Assembly: GCA_030323885.1 (NCBI GenBank)
Contig: CM059186.1
Span: 174,599,047-174,663,046 of the forward strand
Source of the DNA: Branchipolynoe longqiensis
Lineage: Eukaryota > Annelida > Polychaeta > Phyllodocida > Polynoidae
Reading direction: 5' to 3'
Length of the DNA: 64,000 nucleotides
Positions 9,663 through 21,114 of the stretch are shown in pieces (position 1 is the stretch's first letter; each line of letters starts with the position of its first letter). The notes beneath the pieces are model-generated. The model was not told the DNA's origin, did no database searches, and worked only from the letters and a program-made list of their open reading frames with translations. Position numbers and translations under genes: made by a program.

Positions 9663-10484
9663 CTCACTGACAGTGCTACTACTCACCACACGGTGTTCAC
9701 TGGTCGACCGTCTTATTTTTCTTTGGGGGTGGTTTGTACCCTTATGACGGTTACCGGCTACAGCAATAGAGAAAGGCACCGATAAATCGGTGCGATCTTT
9801 GGATTGAAGATTAAACTTCAAGTGGGATGGCTGTAGAAGCGGGAGATACTTTACAAAAATGTTGGGATGGACCCGGATCACTCCTGTCCAGCAGTAAAGT
9901 GCACTCATATCTAGCAGCTGGGGTTCAGGAGGAAGGGACGGGGAAAAGCAAGTTCTGCAACAAGAAGAAAGAGAGAGAGCGAAAAAGGAAAAGGGCCCCA
10001 CCCAAGCAAACCCTTTATCAGGGGTAGGAGTAAGCCTGGGGGGAAAAAAAAGAAAGGGTAGTACAGAGGAGACTTGAGTCAAAGGGCCATGTCTCCTTGC
10101 TCTGTGGTGACCAGTCAGCGAGCTGGAGACACGGACAGGGTAAGAGGTAGAAAGTGAAATGCTGGCCAGCTTCCGCTCCTGGAACTCTTGCTCCTGGAAC
10201 TCTTTTCAGACATACTCAAGGAGATGCGGGGTGCAGCGGAGAGGAGAAAAAGAGGTGAGGACAAAGTGCGGTCCGGATAGCAAGTGACTGGTCGACCCAG
10301 TGGTGACTGGTGGTTATAGTGCACCGAGGGATGTATCTAGCATTCACTGGTTCGTTGTATATGGAGTACTTATTACATGTATATAGAGGCGCCCATCTAG
10401 TGACCCAGTTAGTGAGGTAGTGTGGGTAGATCGAGCGTATTCAGCGATGGAAACTACGTATGGTTTACTTGTTGTTGGGGGAAT
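9663..10484. other. No recognised feature
   Basis: Read on both strands. Short open frames exist (for example minus 9564-10082, which starts inside SINE-A sequence) but none shows a domain or compositional sign of coding. Confidence 0.6.
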
Positions 10485-10495
10485 ATTGCATATAT

Positions 10496-10562
<67 letters not shown>
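10485..10562. repeat. (TA)n microsatellite
   Basis: Long TA run. A degenerate P-like fragment follows (CACTAAAACCTCTCAAACCG, 10562-10640). Confidence 0.9.
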
Positions 10563-10565
<3 letters not shown>

Positions 10566-10645
10566 TAAAACCTCTCAAACCGACCACTCCCCTAAATGGA
10601 CCTCTTAATGTCGGCCCCGATTTTGAGCGCTTTTCCTATATATAC

Positions 10646-10823
10646 AGTAAAACCTTTCAAAATCGACCGACCTTCGGACCGACTTTAAGTGATCCATTTA
10701 GGGAGGTGGCTGGTTTAGGGAGTTAGAATATTGTTACAATGGTATTGTTGGGACCCAAATGAAGTGATCGATATAGGGGTTAAGTCGATCTGTGGAGGTG
10801 GGCGGTTACAGAGGGTCTACTGT
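10646..10823 (-). mobile_element. P-family MITE, full length
   Basis: Begins CAGTAAAACCTTTCAAAATC and ends GGGTCTACTG, about 178 bp, in TA-rich sequence on both sides with a (TA)n run (10826-10880) downstream. P elements have CAGT...ACTG ends, TA targets and no coding capacity. This resembles pogo/Tigger-type mariner MITEs, by end sequence only. Confidence 0.82.
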
Positions 10824-10826
10824 ATA

Positions 10827-10880
<54 letters not shown>

Positions 10881-10882
<2 letters not shown>

Positions 10883-11160
10883 CCCATCTCAAAATGTGAT
10901 AACTCTTTTTTTTTGTCCATTGTAATGATTGACACTAAACAGCACAGAAACGGTTACACTGAAAACACAAGGAGATTTGCTTCAAATCAATATGTATTCT
11001 ATTGGGATTATGAAACACCATGTAAAAAACAAATCAGTTTATCCTGAGCTAATGCATATGCAGATAATATGTTGATCGTTACAATGGACAAAATATTGTC
11101 CCATATTGCCTAGCACCTTTTGAGACAGTCTCATATACACACACACCTATATACATATAT
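10881..11160. other. No recognised feature
   Basis: AT-rich unique-looking sequence between the TA array and the next SINE. Confidence 0.5.
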
Positions 11161-11304
11161 ATTGGACCAGGTGGCCGAATCAGTAGATCGCAGGTTTCCC
11201 GTTCGGAAGGTCAGTAGTTCAAATCCTGGTCGAGTCAAACCAATGACTTATAAAAGTTATTACTTATTGCTACCTAACCTGGCACTTGGCATTACTAGGA
11301 TATG
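11161..11304 (+). mobile_element. SINE-A 5' half
   Basis: Head (GGTGGCCGAATCAGTAGATCG, B box AGTTCAAATCC) and core to GGCATTACTAGGATATG. It stops exactly where a T element begins, so that insertion truncated it or removed the rest. Confidence 0.85.
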
Positions 11305-11659
11305 TTAAAGTTGCATAGTCCGATGGTTTTGAGTTTCTGGCATTTTTCTGAGATAAAGATATTTAATTGGTCGTTATAATCTACCATACTTTAGTTTGAA
11401 GTAACTTTCATTTTAAATGGCTAACCTTTGAGATATTTGAAGGTCAAACATCCTAAATTGATTTTGGCAAGCATGCTAAAACTCTAACACCATAGACTTA
11501 TGCAGTAACAGGTTCTGTTAAATTGACTCGGTATGCCCTTCTATGTGGCAACACATGTTTAATAAGTGCACCAATATCAAAGTTAGATATGTAGAATAAA
11601 ATCTAGGTGAGTGTTTTTGTTTTGAAAATTTGATGCTTCATCGGACTCTGCAGATTTAA
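11305..11659 (+). mobile_element. T-family MITE, full length, TTAA flanks
   Basis: Starts TTAAAGTTGCATAGTCCGAT and ends ATCGGACTCTGCAGATTTAA. TTAA at both ends with inverted GCATAGTCCGAT termini is the piggyBac-type target signature, so a piggyBac-derived MITE is the best fit. About 355 bp, non-coding. Confidence 0.85.
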
Positions 11660-11689
11660 GCCCATGGGGGTAGGAACTAGAGTTTTGAC

Positions 11690-12118
11690 AAGTACACCAA
11701 AATTAATGTCGCATGTTTACATATAAAATATCTACAAAGCTAATCATCGAAAATTAAAGTTACTTTAAAATTAAAGTACGGTAGAATATAACGAGAACCC
11801 TTATATAGTTTTTTTTAAAAGAGGGAGCAGAATCTCAAGACCAACACACTAATCTACCTTACTTTAGCTTGAGGTAACTTTATTTTAAATGGCTAACTTT
11901 TGAGATATTTGAAGTGTAAACCTAGCAAATTAATTTTGGCAAACATGAGGATTCTGAAACCATAGGCTTTGGGTTATATTAAATTGAAACATTATTCCCT
12001 TCTATGTGGCAACCTATACTTGATAAGTGCACCAGTATCTAAATTAGATGTGTAGAATAAAATCTAGATGATTGTTTTGGTTTTGAAAATGTGATGCTCC
12101 ATCGGACTATGTCGCTCT
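11690..12118. mobile_element. Two diverged T-family fragments, back to back
   Basis: 11690-11810 resembles the T element in reverse (AATTAAAGTACGGTAGAATATAAC). 11850-12118 is forward (CTACCTTACTTTAGCTTGAG to CATCGGACTATGTCG). Confidence 0.65.
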
Positions 12119-12372
12119 AAGTGTCACCACACCCAGGTCAGTCGGTGAGATTAAGAGTGAACTCAAGGACAAAGACTTCCGGGGAAGGATTGAGTGAAGG
12201 GAACAGTTTGTCGGGAGGTCGCGCCCACTTCCGGTGCATGAGAGGAGCTGCTCCGAGTTACTCGGAGCGACTCACATGGGTTAAGCAGCGGCAGGTACAC
12301 ACTGTGCAAGCAGCTCGAGAACCCATCGCGGCACACCACACAACTGCGGTCGGACGAGCAGTGGGCCGTGGT
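12119..12372. other. Unique-looking GC-richer stretch
   Basis: An open frame crosses it on the plus strand but runs into antisense SINE-A sequence; no domain recognised. Confidence 0.5.
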
Positions 12373-12702
12373 TTATTCGTTTGTGTGTTGTTGTTTTACG
12401 TCCTAGCAACATCTAATATCGTATCAGGATGGGTACCGACTTGTGATAGGGTGCACTCATGGCGACTTTACAGTGCTTCCCCACTGGGAAACTAGGCCAC
12501 CAGCATTATCCTGACACTGAGCTAACCAGTCCTTACCCTGTCCTAATAATGCCGAGCACCAGGCGAGGAAGCGACAAGTATACATTTTAAAGTCATTGTT
12601 TTCACTCGACCAGGATTCGAACACACAAACTCATGGGTTCGGATCTCCCGATCTCCCAAAACAGGAGACGGACGATATACTCATTCGGCCACCCCGTCTG
12701 GT
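12373..12702 (-). mobile_element. SINE-A copy
   Basis: Tail GTTGTTGTTTTACGTCCTAGC through core to a head variant carrying the extra GGGTTCGGATCTCCCGATC segment, ending CATTCGGCCACCCCGTCTGG. Confidence 0.9.
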
Positions 12703-12775
12703 CATGGGCGATGGTAGTGGGATGGAAAGGAGGAACTGAGGAGAAGTTTGGTGACACGCATCCATACAAGTGGAC

Positions 12776-13146
12776 AAAAGATAAACCCCATACTTGCAGT
12801 AGGGCTTAAAGTCAACCTATTAGAAAAAGTGGTGAACATTTCCTACATGCTTGGTAAATGAAATGAGCAGACAAATTCTTAATTTAAGAAGCAAAATATA
12901 TTCTTCATATATATCTTAATATCTACCTGCTATTTTTTATTTGAAAAATATAATAAAACATATAGTTTAATGGACTTGTCTTTTTGCATTCTCTCTCATT
13001 TCACCAAATATGTGCCAATATAAGTAGCCATTTGATACTGGAACCAGGGATTCCACTTCCTGTTCCGTACTAAAGCTATCTCCAGCCGTATTTAGACTAG
13101 ATTGTCATTCATCCCTACTGCAAGTGTGGGTTGAATCTTTTATCTA
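12776..13146. mobile_element. X-family MITE
   Basis: Ends are inverted: AAAAGATAAACCCCATACTT on the left, AAGTGTGGGTTGAATCTTTT on the right. The interior (TTCTTAATTTAAGAAGCAA, GTAGCCATTTGATACTGGA) recurs at 45763-46182. No coding capacity. Confidence 0.72.
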
Positions 13147-13445
13147 CCGTGCAAGAAGTCACCAGGAGTGAACCCGGCCGGGTGTAAGGTGCCTAGTTCG
13201 ATGGCTTTTTGAATATTTGCTTTATTTTGTAGATAAATATATCAGCTATTATAACCTGCTATTCATGATCCGGAGTAACTTTGGTGAAGAATTGTTAATT
13301 TTGAAGCAATTTAGGCTGAAAGAAAGAACCCAAATAATGTTGGTAGACTTGTCAAAATTATTAATTGAGCGCCAGATTCCCATGTGACAGGTTTTGGCAT
13401 TTGAAACCCCCAGTTTTAAACCTCTTCCCCCCCCCCCCCCCCCAA

Positions 13446-13930
13446 GGGCGGAGTCAAACCAATGACTTACAACATTTATACTTGGCACTACCAAAGACCC
13501 TATAATACTAAGACGGCTCACTCAGCCTGTACTGTGTATTCAATATGATCAAACCCACCACTTGGTGCACTGGCTGTTCTCTTGGTTAAAAAGTTGCTAT
13601 ATTATATGTATAAATGTAAATATGAATGTGAAAGATGTGTGATGATGGCGATGCTGATGATGATGCTGATGATGATGTGTATTTGTTCATAGCAATTTTA
13701 TATTGATGTGTATTCATACTTACCTATCTCATGTATAATATAATTGTATGTGTTTACATATGAAACACCAACCAGCAGCTGGGCTGATCAAACCCACCAC
13801 AAGGTGGCACTGCAAAATTTACCATGGGAGAGATAGGGAGTGAGCCATCTTAGTATTATTTATAGGGTCTTTGGTGCTACTTAGCTTGGTGCGTGGCATT
13901 ACCAGGATAAGGCAAGGAGCAATGGAATGA
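13446..13930 (+). mobile_element. SINE-A fragment split by a hAT-like MITE
   Basis: GGAGTCAAACCAATGACTTAC to CTTGGCACTAC is left of the insertion; GCTACTTAGCTTGGTGC to GATAAGGCAAGGAG is right of it. Confidence 0.78.
13492..13873. mobile_element. hAT-like MITE inside SINE-A
   Basis: TIRs are CAAAGACCCTATAATACTAA on the left and TATTTATAGGGTCTTTG on the right. The flanks GCACTAC and GTGCTAC look like an eroded 7-8 bp target duplication, which together with CAAAG ends suggests hAT. 382 bp; the middle has (GATGAT)n. Confidence 0.68.
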
Positions 13931-13967
13931 GGAAAACCAATTGTCCGTAAATGAAATCTCCACCTGC

Positions 13968-14506
13968 TTAAAGCTGCAAAGTTCGAGGAAGAATCAACAA
14001 TTTAAAAACCAAAGCAATTATCTAGAATTGATTCTACATATCTAACTTAGATACTGATGCACTTACACATTTTGTTTCTGCATAGAAAGGAATACTGAGT
14101 CAATTTAACAGAACCCGTTACTGCAGAAGGCTATGGTGTCAGAGTGTTGACATGCTTGTCAAAACTAATTTGTGCATGTTTGCACTTCAAATATCCCACA
14201 AGTTAGCTATTTAAAATAAAGGCTACTTCAAACCAAATTAAAGTAAATTATCTCGATCAATCTAATATACAGTAAAATGTCTCTAACCGACCACCTCCAG
14301 AGATTGACCACTCCCCTATATCGATCGCTTTATTTGGGTCCAAACAATACCATTCTAACCATATTCTAACTCCCTAATCGTACCACCTCCCTAAATCGAC
14401 CACTTAAAGTCGCGCCCAAGGTAGGTCGATTTAGAGAGGTTTCACTGTATGTGTATATCTCAGGAAAATTACAGAAACTCAAGAGCATCGGACCATGCAA
14501 CGTTAA
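13968..14506 (-). mobile_element. T-family MITE interrupted by a P element
   Basis: TTAAAGCTGCAAAGTTCG at the left and CATCGGACCATGCAACGTTAA at the right are the T ends (reverse orientation); 14270-14448 is a P insertion at a TA site. Confidence 0.83.
14270..14448 (+). mobile_element. P-family MITE nested in T
   Basis: CAGTAAAATGTCTCTAACCG to TTTAGAGAGGTTTCACTG with TA on both sides. Confidence 0.85.
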
Positions 14507-14529
14507 TCAATGAATGCAGTATCAATAAG

Positions 14530-14645
14530 AAAAATAAATGAATAAATAAATGAGTAAATAAATGAGTAAATAGATGAGTAAATAGATGAGTGAATAAATG
14601 TGTAAATAAATGAGTAAATAAATGAGTAAATAAATAAGTAAACAA
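14530..14645. repeat. 12-bp minisatellite (AAATAAATGAGT)n
   Basis: About nine 12-bp units; gives open frames such as FTHLFTHL on the minus strand. Confidence 0.9.
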
Positions 14646-14935
14646 AGTGTGGGTTGGTGTCACAATGCGGGTCACGGACAGTGGATGCTCCCCACGACAT
14701 TCCAGACCGGTTTAAAACGGGGCTTTTCATAATGTGCATGTGTCAAAGTCGAATGGGAAGGCTGAAATCTTATCAAAATTTCTGGCTTGTGGAGGAGCTC
14801 TCTGGAAATGTAGGGCGCGACAAGTACGGACTCCTTCAGTAATCGTAGTGGCTATTATATGCTTGATACTTATAGTATATATTATCTTCTGCACTAACAA
14901 GTTAACACGCATTTAACAAGCTATTAATCATGTGT

Positions 14936-15735
14936 CATCATCATCATGCTGTCAGTCACGATGCGACAAAGACTGCTTTCATGACTTTACTGTCGCTCTC
15001 CATTTAGCTCTCTGCTGTGAGAGTGATGTCGGTCTTAATGTCTCTCAGCTTCAGGTTTCTCTTGATGGTATCCTTGAACCAGAGACGAGGGCGCCCTCTC
15101 CTAATGTAACAAGAAGACATTTAAGAATAGAGGATCTGATTTGGTAGCCTGTCTGATGACATCCTCATGAGGTGTCCAGTCCACCGGAGATTCTTTTTGA
15201 TCAGAAAATCTTCCATAGAGGGCAGCCCTGTCCGTTCAAGTATTTCCATATTTGTCACTTTGTCCTTCCAGGTTAGCCTCATGATTGAACTCATGAGGTG
15301 TCCAGTCCACCGGAGATTCTTTTTGATCAGAAAATCTTCCATAGAGGGCAGCCCTGTCCGTTCAAGTATTTCCATATTTGTCACTTTGTCCTTCCAGGTT
15401 AGCCTCATGATTGAACTCAGACTTCGCATCATGAAGGCATGCAGCTTTTTCACCTGTTGTTTGTACACTCTCCAGGCCTTGGCTCCATATAGTAGGGTGG
15501 ATAGCATGGATAGCATAGTAGGGTGGATAGCATGATTGCACATAGTAGGGTGAATAGCATGATTGCACAGTAGATCTTGCCTTTGACCCGCATGGACACA
15601 TGGTGGTTGTTCCAGAGTCTCTGGCGTAGTCGGTCCGAAAGATGCGCTAGCCTTGACCATCCTCCTCTGTATTTCACTCTTCTCAGCATCAATGCATCCA
15701 TCTCTGGGTACAATCTCAATTAGGGTGCGAGACAA
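14936..15735 (-). pseudogene. LINE ORF2 C-terminal fragment, frame-broken
   Basis: Minus-strand pieces read VKGKIYCAIML, AFMMRSLSSIMRLTWKDKV, ILERTGLPSMEDFLI, LRWTGHLMRMSSDRLP and then RRGRP, the familiar end of RTE/CR1-type reverse transcriptases. Pieces lie in different frames. The 3' end is a GCATGATGATGATG tail, as at 53797 and 58969. Clade not assigned. Confidence 0.78.
15166..15417. repeat. 126-bp in-frame tandem duplication in the LINE fragment
   Basis: CATGAGGTGTCCAGTCC occurs at 15166 and 15292; the two 126-bp (42-codon) copies are almost identical. Confidence 0.93.
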
Positions 15736-15914
15736 GTGTGCATGCGCATTGTGAAAAGCCCCGTTTTAAACCGGGTACCCTTTTAAACTGCGACACCGTC
15801 CCGACCGAGTCCACAAGCACTCACACTGCGGATCCATTACAATGGTGCAGACCTGGTGCAGAACCTACTGCGGGGAGGACAAAGCATCCCGCAATGTCAG
15901 CTATGTGCACAAAG

Positions 15915-16640
15915 GAGAAGTGGGGGGGGGAGGGGGAGGGGTAGGGGGAGGGGGCGACAGGTTGAGGGGTAGAGGGGTAAGGGGGTGCGGGGTGAGGAGT
16001 GACAGGTTGAGGGGTGTGGGGCAGGGGATGGGGATAGGGGGAGGGGATGCAGGGGTAAGTGACTGAGGGAAGTTAAGGGGTGAGGGGGTGGTGACGGAGG
16101 TGGTGGCGTGTGGGGTTGAGGGGTGGTAGGATGGTGAGGAGGTAAGGGGTGAAGGCGGTGAGGGGTGATGCGGTGTGAAGTCGGTGGTGGCGGTTGATGG
16201 GGTGTGAAGTAGGTGAGGCGGTGACGGGGTGAGGGTGTGAAGGGTGATGGGGGCGGGGATGACGGGGTAAGGGGATGAGAGGAAATAAGGGGTGAGTGAT
16301 GGTGAAGGAGGTTATGGGTGTCAGGGGAGTTAGTGGTGGTGAAAGGGGTGAGGGGGAAGGGGAGTGAGGGAGGGGGCGGTCAGGGGTGAAGGCGGTGAGG
16401 GGTGAGGGGGAGTGAGGCTAACGGGGTGAGGGGGTGAAGAATGAGAGAGGCGGGGTGAGGGGGTGAAGGAGTGAGGGGTGCGGAGGAGTGAGGAGGGAGG
16501 GGGAGTCAGGGGTGACGGGGTGAGAGGGGCGTGGGTGAGGGGTGACGTGGTAAGGCGGTGAAGGGGTGAGAGGGGCGGGGTGAGGGGATGAGGGAGTGAG
16601 GGTGGTGAGGGGTGTGTGAAGGGAGTGAAAGGAGGTGAGC
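15915..16640. repeat. G-rich minisatellite-like tract
   Basis: Irregular GGTGAGGGG/GGGGTGA motifs with hardly any C on the plus strand. Many runs of three or more G close together make G-quadruplexes plausible. Confidence 0.9.
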
Positions 16641-16959
16641 GATAATGCTAGCCGTAATCGCAACAAAGTATTTGTGCTATCTACTCAACATATATTGACC
16701 TTTACAGATACAAATGTTGCTGTCAGTTTCAATTTAGAAATTTAATAAATGTTGGTCAACTGTGGATGTTGCTGTGTTGTGAATTAGCAAATGATAAATA
16801 AACCAATCACATACACCTGAGCAGTGCATAATAAATGGTCTAGATTAGAGTGCGAGACAAGTGCACATGTTTAATTGGGCATGTCAACGCTAAGTGCCTG
16901 CTAACTGTTCCGGCACTTACAGTGGCATGCAACCCCTCGCCACTGCCTGTAGGTGTGGG
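16641..16959. other. No recognised feature
   Basis: Short unique stretch between the G-rich tract and the 16-bp minisatellite. GTGCGAGACAAGTGCACATG at 16851 echoes the sequence at 15725. Confidence 0.5.
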
Positions 16960-17395
16960 CGGTCTGGAGGAGGCATTGGCTGGAGGAGGCATTGGCTGGA
17001 GGAGGCATTGGCTGCAGGAGGCATTTGCTGCAGTAGGCATTGGCTGCTGGAGGCATTAACTGCAGGAGGCATTGGCTGCAGGAGGCATTGGCTGCAGGAG
17101 GCATTGGCTGGAGGAGGCTTTGGCTGCATGAGGCATTGGCTGGAGGAGGCATTGGCTGGAGGAGGCATTGGCTGGAGGAGGCTTTGGCTGCACGAGGCAT
17201 TGGCTGGAGGAGGCACTGGCTGTAGGAAGCAGTAGTCGATGAGGCATTGGCTGGAAGAGGCATTGGCTGGAAGAGGCATGTGGTTGAGGAGGCATTGGCT
17301 GCAGGAGACATTGGCTGCAGGAGGCATTGGCTGCAGGAGGCATTGGCTTCAGGAGGCATTGACTGCAGGAGGCATTGACTGCATGAGGTATCGGC
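16960..17395. repeat. 16-bp minisatellite (GGAGGCATTGGCTGCA)n
   Basis: About 27 units, mostly exactly 16 bp, with variants GGCTGGA, TTTGG and GCATGA. Stop-free in several frames on both strands; the cysteine/proline-rich frames on the minus strand are by-products. Confidence 0.95.
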
Positions 17396-17515
17396 CGGCT
17401 CCTGGCAGCCTCCATGGTCTGTCGTCAAGGGTATATAAGCACCAAGCAGTGTGACACACACACTTATTGATCTGGTGTAGCCATAACTGTCCTAACACAT
17501 GGACCGACAAGCACT

Positions 17516-17850
17516 GGATGCAGTGGCTGAATCGGTATGAACGCAGGGTTCCCGAGCTGTGCGGAAGGTCGGGGATTTGAATCCCAGACGAGTCAAGCCA
17601 ATAATTGATCAAATTGATCAAATTGATACTTGTTTCTACCTAGCCTGGTGCTTGGCATTAGTAGGATAGGGAAAGGACTGGTTAGCTTAGAATCAGGATA
17701 ATGTGACTGTGTGGGATATTGTGACATGGTGTCGGCAGCCTGGTCTCCAAGTGGGGCAGCACTATAAATTTGCCATGAGTGTGCACTGGCACAAGTCGGT
17801 ACCCATCCTGATATGATCTTAGATGTTGATAGGATATAAAACACAAAACA
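17516..17850 (+). mobile_element. SINE-A copy
   Basis: Head GTGGCTGAATCGGTATGAAC, B box GGATTTGAATCCC, complete core, tail TTAGATGTTGATAGGATATA. Confidence 0.9.
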
Positions 17851-17978
17851 AATGGAGCGACAAAGCTGGCGGCTGTCTGTACTATGTGTTTTGTTTTGGT
17901 GGTTTCCTCACCCCCCCCCCCCCACCCCCACCCCCACGACCTCTTTCCTAGAAACCGCACTCATGTCTAGATTAGTTA

Positions 17979-18648
17979 TACCCCTGTCACACAATGACGT
18001 AACGAGCCAACGTAAGTCTGACGTGCTCACGTTTCATCATTACGTTGACGTACATTGGGTTACATTATGATGATGTCAGAATGACATTAGACTGACGTCG
18101 ATCTACGTCACATTACGTTGTGTTACGTCAGCGCGTGTCAAGGTTTTGAACCTGTTCAAAACTTTCGACGTAACTCGTATGTAAGGGTTTACGTTCACCG
18201 TAGGTTCTGTACACATTCGGAGAACGTCAATGACGTTAAACGGACGTTAGTCGAACGCTGCTCACTACGTTCCACTAAGTTGACCCATATTAAAGCCGGT
18301 GGAAACATCCATGCGGCGTAATGGGAATGTCAGGAGAAGATATGCCGAACGTACGTCCAACATACGTTCAATGTACGTTCAACGTTTCACCACCGTGTCA
18401 TGACATATGTAACTTCACGTAACGTAGTTCTGGCAATGGAATAACATACATAACGTTCCGTGAGCATAATGATGTTGTCCTCTCGCGTGGAATGATGCTA
18501 TCACTATGCTTTACCGATGTTACGCTCTCATCAACTACGCTACATCCACGTTCAACTTGTCCCCAAAGTTGCATACTACACCGAGAAGTTTGACGTCTTT
18601 CAAGTTCTCCCTACGCTGATGTCGTCAAGTCGTAGTGTGACAGGGCCT
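17979..18648. mobile_element. PIF/Harbinger-like MITE M1, TSD TTA
   Basis: TACCCCTGTCACACAATGAC at the left and GTCGTAGTGTGACAGGGCCT at the right, with TTA at 17976-17978 and 18649-18651. Interior is packed with ACGT-containing words and an AAGGTTTTGAAC...AAAACTTT hairpin (18140-18165). No coding capacity. Confidence 0.8.
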
Positions 18649-18744
18649 TTAGTTAGTTTGCTGATGTAGTAATTTAGTAATGATAACTGTGGCAATGCCA
18701 ATATAGCAGTTTTGCTTGTTGTGTGGATATTGGCGATGTTTATG

Positions 18745-19345
18745 TCTTAGCAACATCTATCAGCACGGGTACTGATAATATCAGAGTGCACACCCAAGGC
18801 GACTTTTATACCAGTGCTGTCCCACTGGGAGACCAGGGCCGCATTCAGGCTCCGTCTCGGAGGCGCCTCGGCGACGGGCTTGACGTCACACTAGTCTGAA
18901 CGGATTTAGCTGTTGGCCGCCTCGAAAATGGCGGCCTCCATAGGCGGCGGCCATTTGCAATCGAAGAGCTGCCCTCTGATTGGATGAAACCACTGAATAA
19001 CAGCGGCCATTTTCGAGGCGCTATTTATCTCTACTATGAAAAGGGAAGTGTCGCCGAGACGTCGCCGAGACGCACCCTGAACGCAAATAAGCCAAAAAGC
19101 ATCGCCGAGACGTCTCCGTGGCGGCTCCGAGACGGACCCTGAACGCGGCCATCGTCCCCGGTAGCTTGACCCACTTTTCCACTCAGTCACATTATCCTGG
19201 TATTGATCTAACCAGTCCTTGCCCTATGATAGTAATGCTGAGTGCCAGGCTAGGTAGTGACAATCATCAATTTTGTAAGTCATTGGTTTGACTTGTCTGG
19301 GATTCAAATCCCCAACCTACCACAATATGGGAAGCCAATGAATGC
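18745..19345 (-). mobile_element. SINE-A copy split by MITE M12
   Basis: Tail side 18745-18835 ends CCCACTGGGAGACCAG; the head side resumes after 19150 with CACTCAGTCACATTATCCTG and GGATTCAAATCCCC. Confidence 0.85.
18836..19150. mobile_element. TIR MITE M12 inside SINE-A
   Basis: GGGCCGCATTCAGGCTCCGT at the left; ACGGACCCTGAACGCGGCC at the right. The interior is a near-palindrome with GAAAATGGCGGCC and TCTGATTGG motifs also seen at 47170-47385. Confidence 0.75.
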
Positions 19346-19479
19346 TCCTAGGTCACCATGTCCGGTTCTAAATATAGCATGGTTCCATACATACACATAT
19401 TTATCGCATGCGTCCCACCCATTTGTAAATTCTATTCACTTTCACTACTCACAGTCATATACACCACTCCTATATACTA

Positions 19480-19545
19480 TACAACACTTCTATATACTAT
19501 ACAACACAACTATATCCTATACAACACTTCTATATCACCTCTCCT
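19480..19545. repeat. 20-bp tandem repeat (CTATATACTATACAACACTT)
   Basis: Three to four imperfect 20-bp units in C/T/A-rich sequence. Confidence 0.8.
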
Positions 19546-19631
19546 CACCCATCCACATGCCCACCACCACATGCCCACCACCATCTCCATTCCAATCCCC
19601 TCCTACTGACAATGGGGTCTACCTATCAAGG

Positions 19632-19775
19632 CAGGGCAAGGACTGGTATTAGGTATCAGGTATTAGGATAATGTGAGAGTGGGATATCGGGTCATGGTGC
19701 TGGCAGCCTGGTCTCCCAGTGGGGCAGCACTATAAAGTCACACCAGGATGTAAAGCTCCAACAACCAATCATCCT
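19632..19775 (+). mobile_element. SINE-A 3' half
   Basis: GGGCAAGGACTGG through CCCAGTGGGGCAGCAC to CTCCAACAACCAATC; part of the tail is deleted. Confidence 0.82.
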
Positions 19776-19855
19776 GTAAAGGTAAGTAAAATGTCTGTCT
19801 CAATACACGTATCAATTCGCGTCTCCATGAAACTGTTTTTTTGTTGTTGTCTTTT

Positions 19856-20168
19856 TTCTACATCGTAGCAACACATAAGGTCATATCAGTTTGGATACCG
19901 ACTTGTGACAGTGTGCAATCATGGTGACTTTATAGTGCTGCCCAACTGGTAAATCAGGCCGCCGGCACCATGACCCGATATCCCACATAGTTACATTATC
20001 CTGACACTGAGCTAACCAGTCCTTGCCCTATCCTAATAATGCCGAGCCCCAGACTAGGAAGTGACATGCACCAATCTAAAAGTCATTGGTTTGACTCGAC
20101 TGGGAACCAAACTCCCGACCTTCCGCACGCAAGGCCCGCGCTCTTCCGATTTGGCCACCGCGTCCGAT
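19856..20168 (-). mobile_element. SINE-A copy
   Basis: CATCGTAGCAACACATAAGG to CCGATTTGGCCACCGCGTCC; complete core. Confidence 0.9.
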
Positions 20169-20330
20169 CGAACTAGCTCAGGGACCTCTTTGGGTGCGTG
20201 TCTACTTATATCGACGAGAACAGTGAGTAAATAATTTAACCACGATCCATAGTTGACACTGTGGGGGTCAATCTTCACGACACGACGGACACACTAAAGG
20301 TACTGCTTACGTCATAATATATTCACCATA

Positions 20331-20677
20331 TTAAAGCTGCATAGTCCGATGAAATATCAAATTTTCAAAACCAAACCAATTATCTAGATTTGATTTTACA
20401 TATATATCTAACTTAGATTACTGATGCACTTATTAAGCATTTGTTTCTGCGTAGAAGGCAATACTGAGTCAATTTAACAGAACCTGTAACTGCAGAAGTA
20501 TGTGGTGTGAGAGTTTTGGCAAGCTTGCCAAAACTATTTTCCCATGTTTGCATTCAAAATATCTCAAAAGTTTAGCATTTAAAATACAAGGAACTTAGTA
20601 GATACTGGTGATCGATTTAATATATTTATCTCAGAAAAATTACAGAAATTCAAAACCATCGGACTATGCAACTTTAA
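20331..20677 (-). mobile_element. T-family MITE, full length
   Basis: TTAAAGCTGCATAGTCCGAT to ATCGGACTATGCAACTTTAA; TTAA at both ends; no nested P. Confidence 0.9.
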
Positions 20678-20697
20678 CCAGTATGGACCGGTATGGA

Positions 20698-21023
20698 CCG
20701 GACGGGTTGGCTGAATTGGTAGAGCACAGGCTTCCCGCGTGGGAGCTCGGTCGAGTAAAACCAATCACTTTGATTACCGGTCGAGTCAAACCAATGATCT
20801 ATAATTTTTTTAAAGACTTGTCGCTTCCTAGCTTGGTGTCTCGGCATTAATAGGATAGAACAAGGACTGGTTAGCACAGTGTCAGGATAGTGTGAGTTTG
20901 TGGGATATCAGGTCATGGTGCTGGCAGGCATGGTCTCCTATAAATGCCGCTGTGAGTGTGCACTTTCACAAGTCCTTACCCATCCTCATATGACTTTAGA
21001 TGTTGCCAGGACGTAAAACACAA
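20698..21023 (+). mobile_element. SINE-A copy
   Basis: GACGGGTTGGCTGAATTGGT head; the GTCGAGT(C/A)AAACCAAT block occurs twice (20752, 20782); tail TTAGATGTTGCCAGGACGTA. Confidence 0.9.
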
Positions 21024-21114
21024 ATATGCCAAAGTTATGGGATTTTGAGGGCTGAGCGTTGGTGGAGGGATAGCTGAAGTTTGTATGTTACATTCACACA
21101 GATCGGATACAACC

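Larger units (their letters stand above)
14697..15776. mobile_element. Long-TIR composite element (M19) holding a LINE fragment
   Basis: GGTTTAAAACGGGGCTTTTC at the left is mirrored by GAAAAGCCCCGTTTTAAACC at the right. Outer arms are less well conserved. Related TIR motifs (GTTTTAAA, GCGCATGC) bound the element at 23980-25116. Confidence 0.55.

Noticed and set aside
9564..10082. 172-codon minus-strand frame
   Set aside because: Ends inside a SINE-A head and shows no domain or compositional sign of coding.
16901..17461. Cysteine/proline-rich repeat proteins (ANASCSQCLLQPMPP)
   Set aside because: By-product of a 16-bp minisatellite that is open in several frames on both strands.
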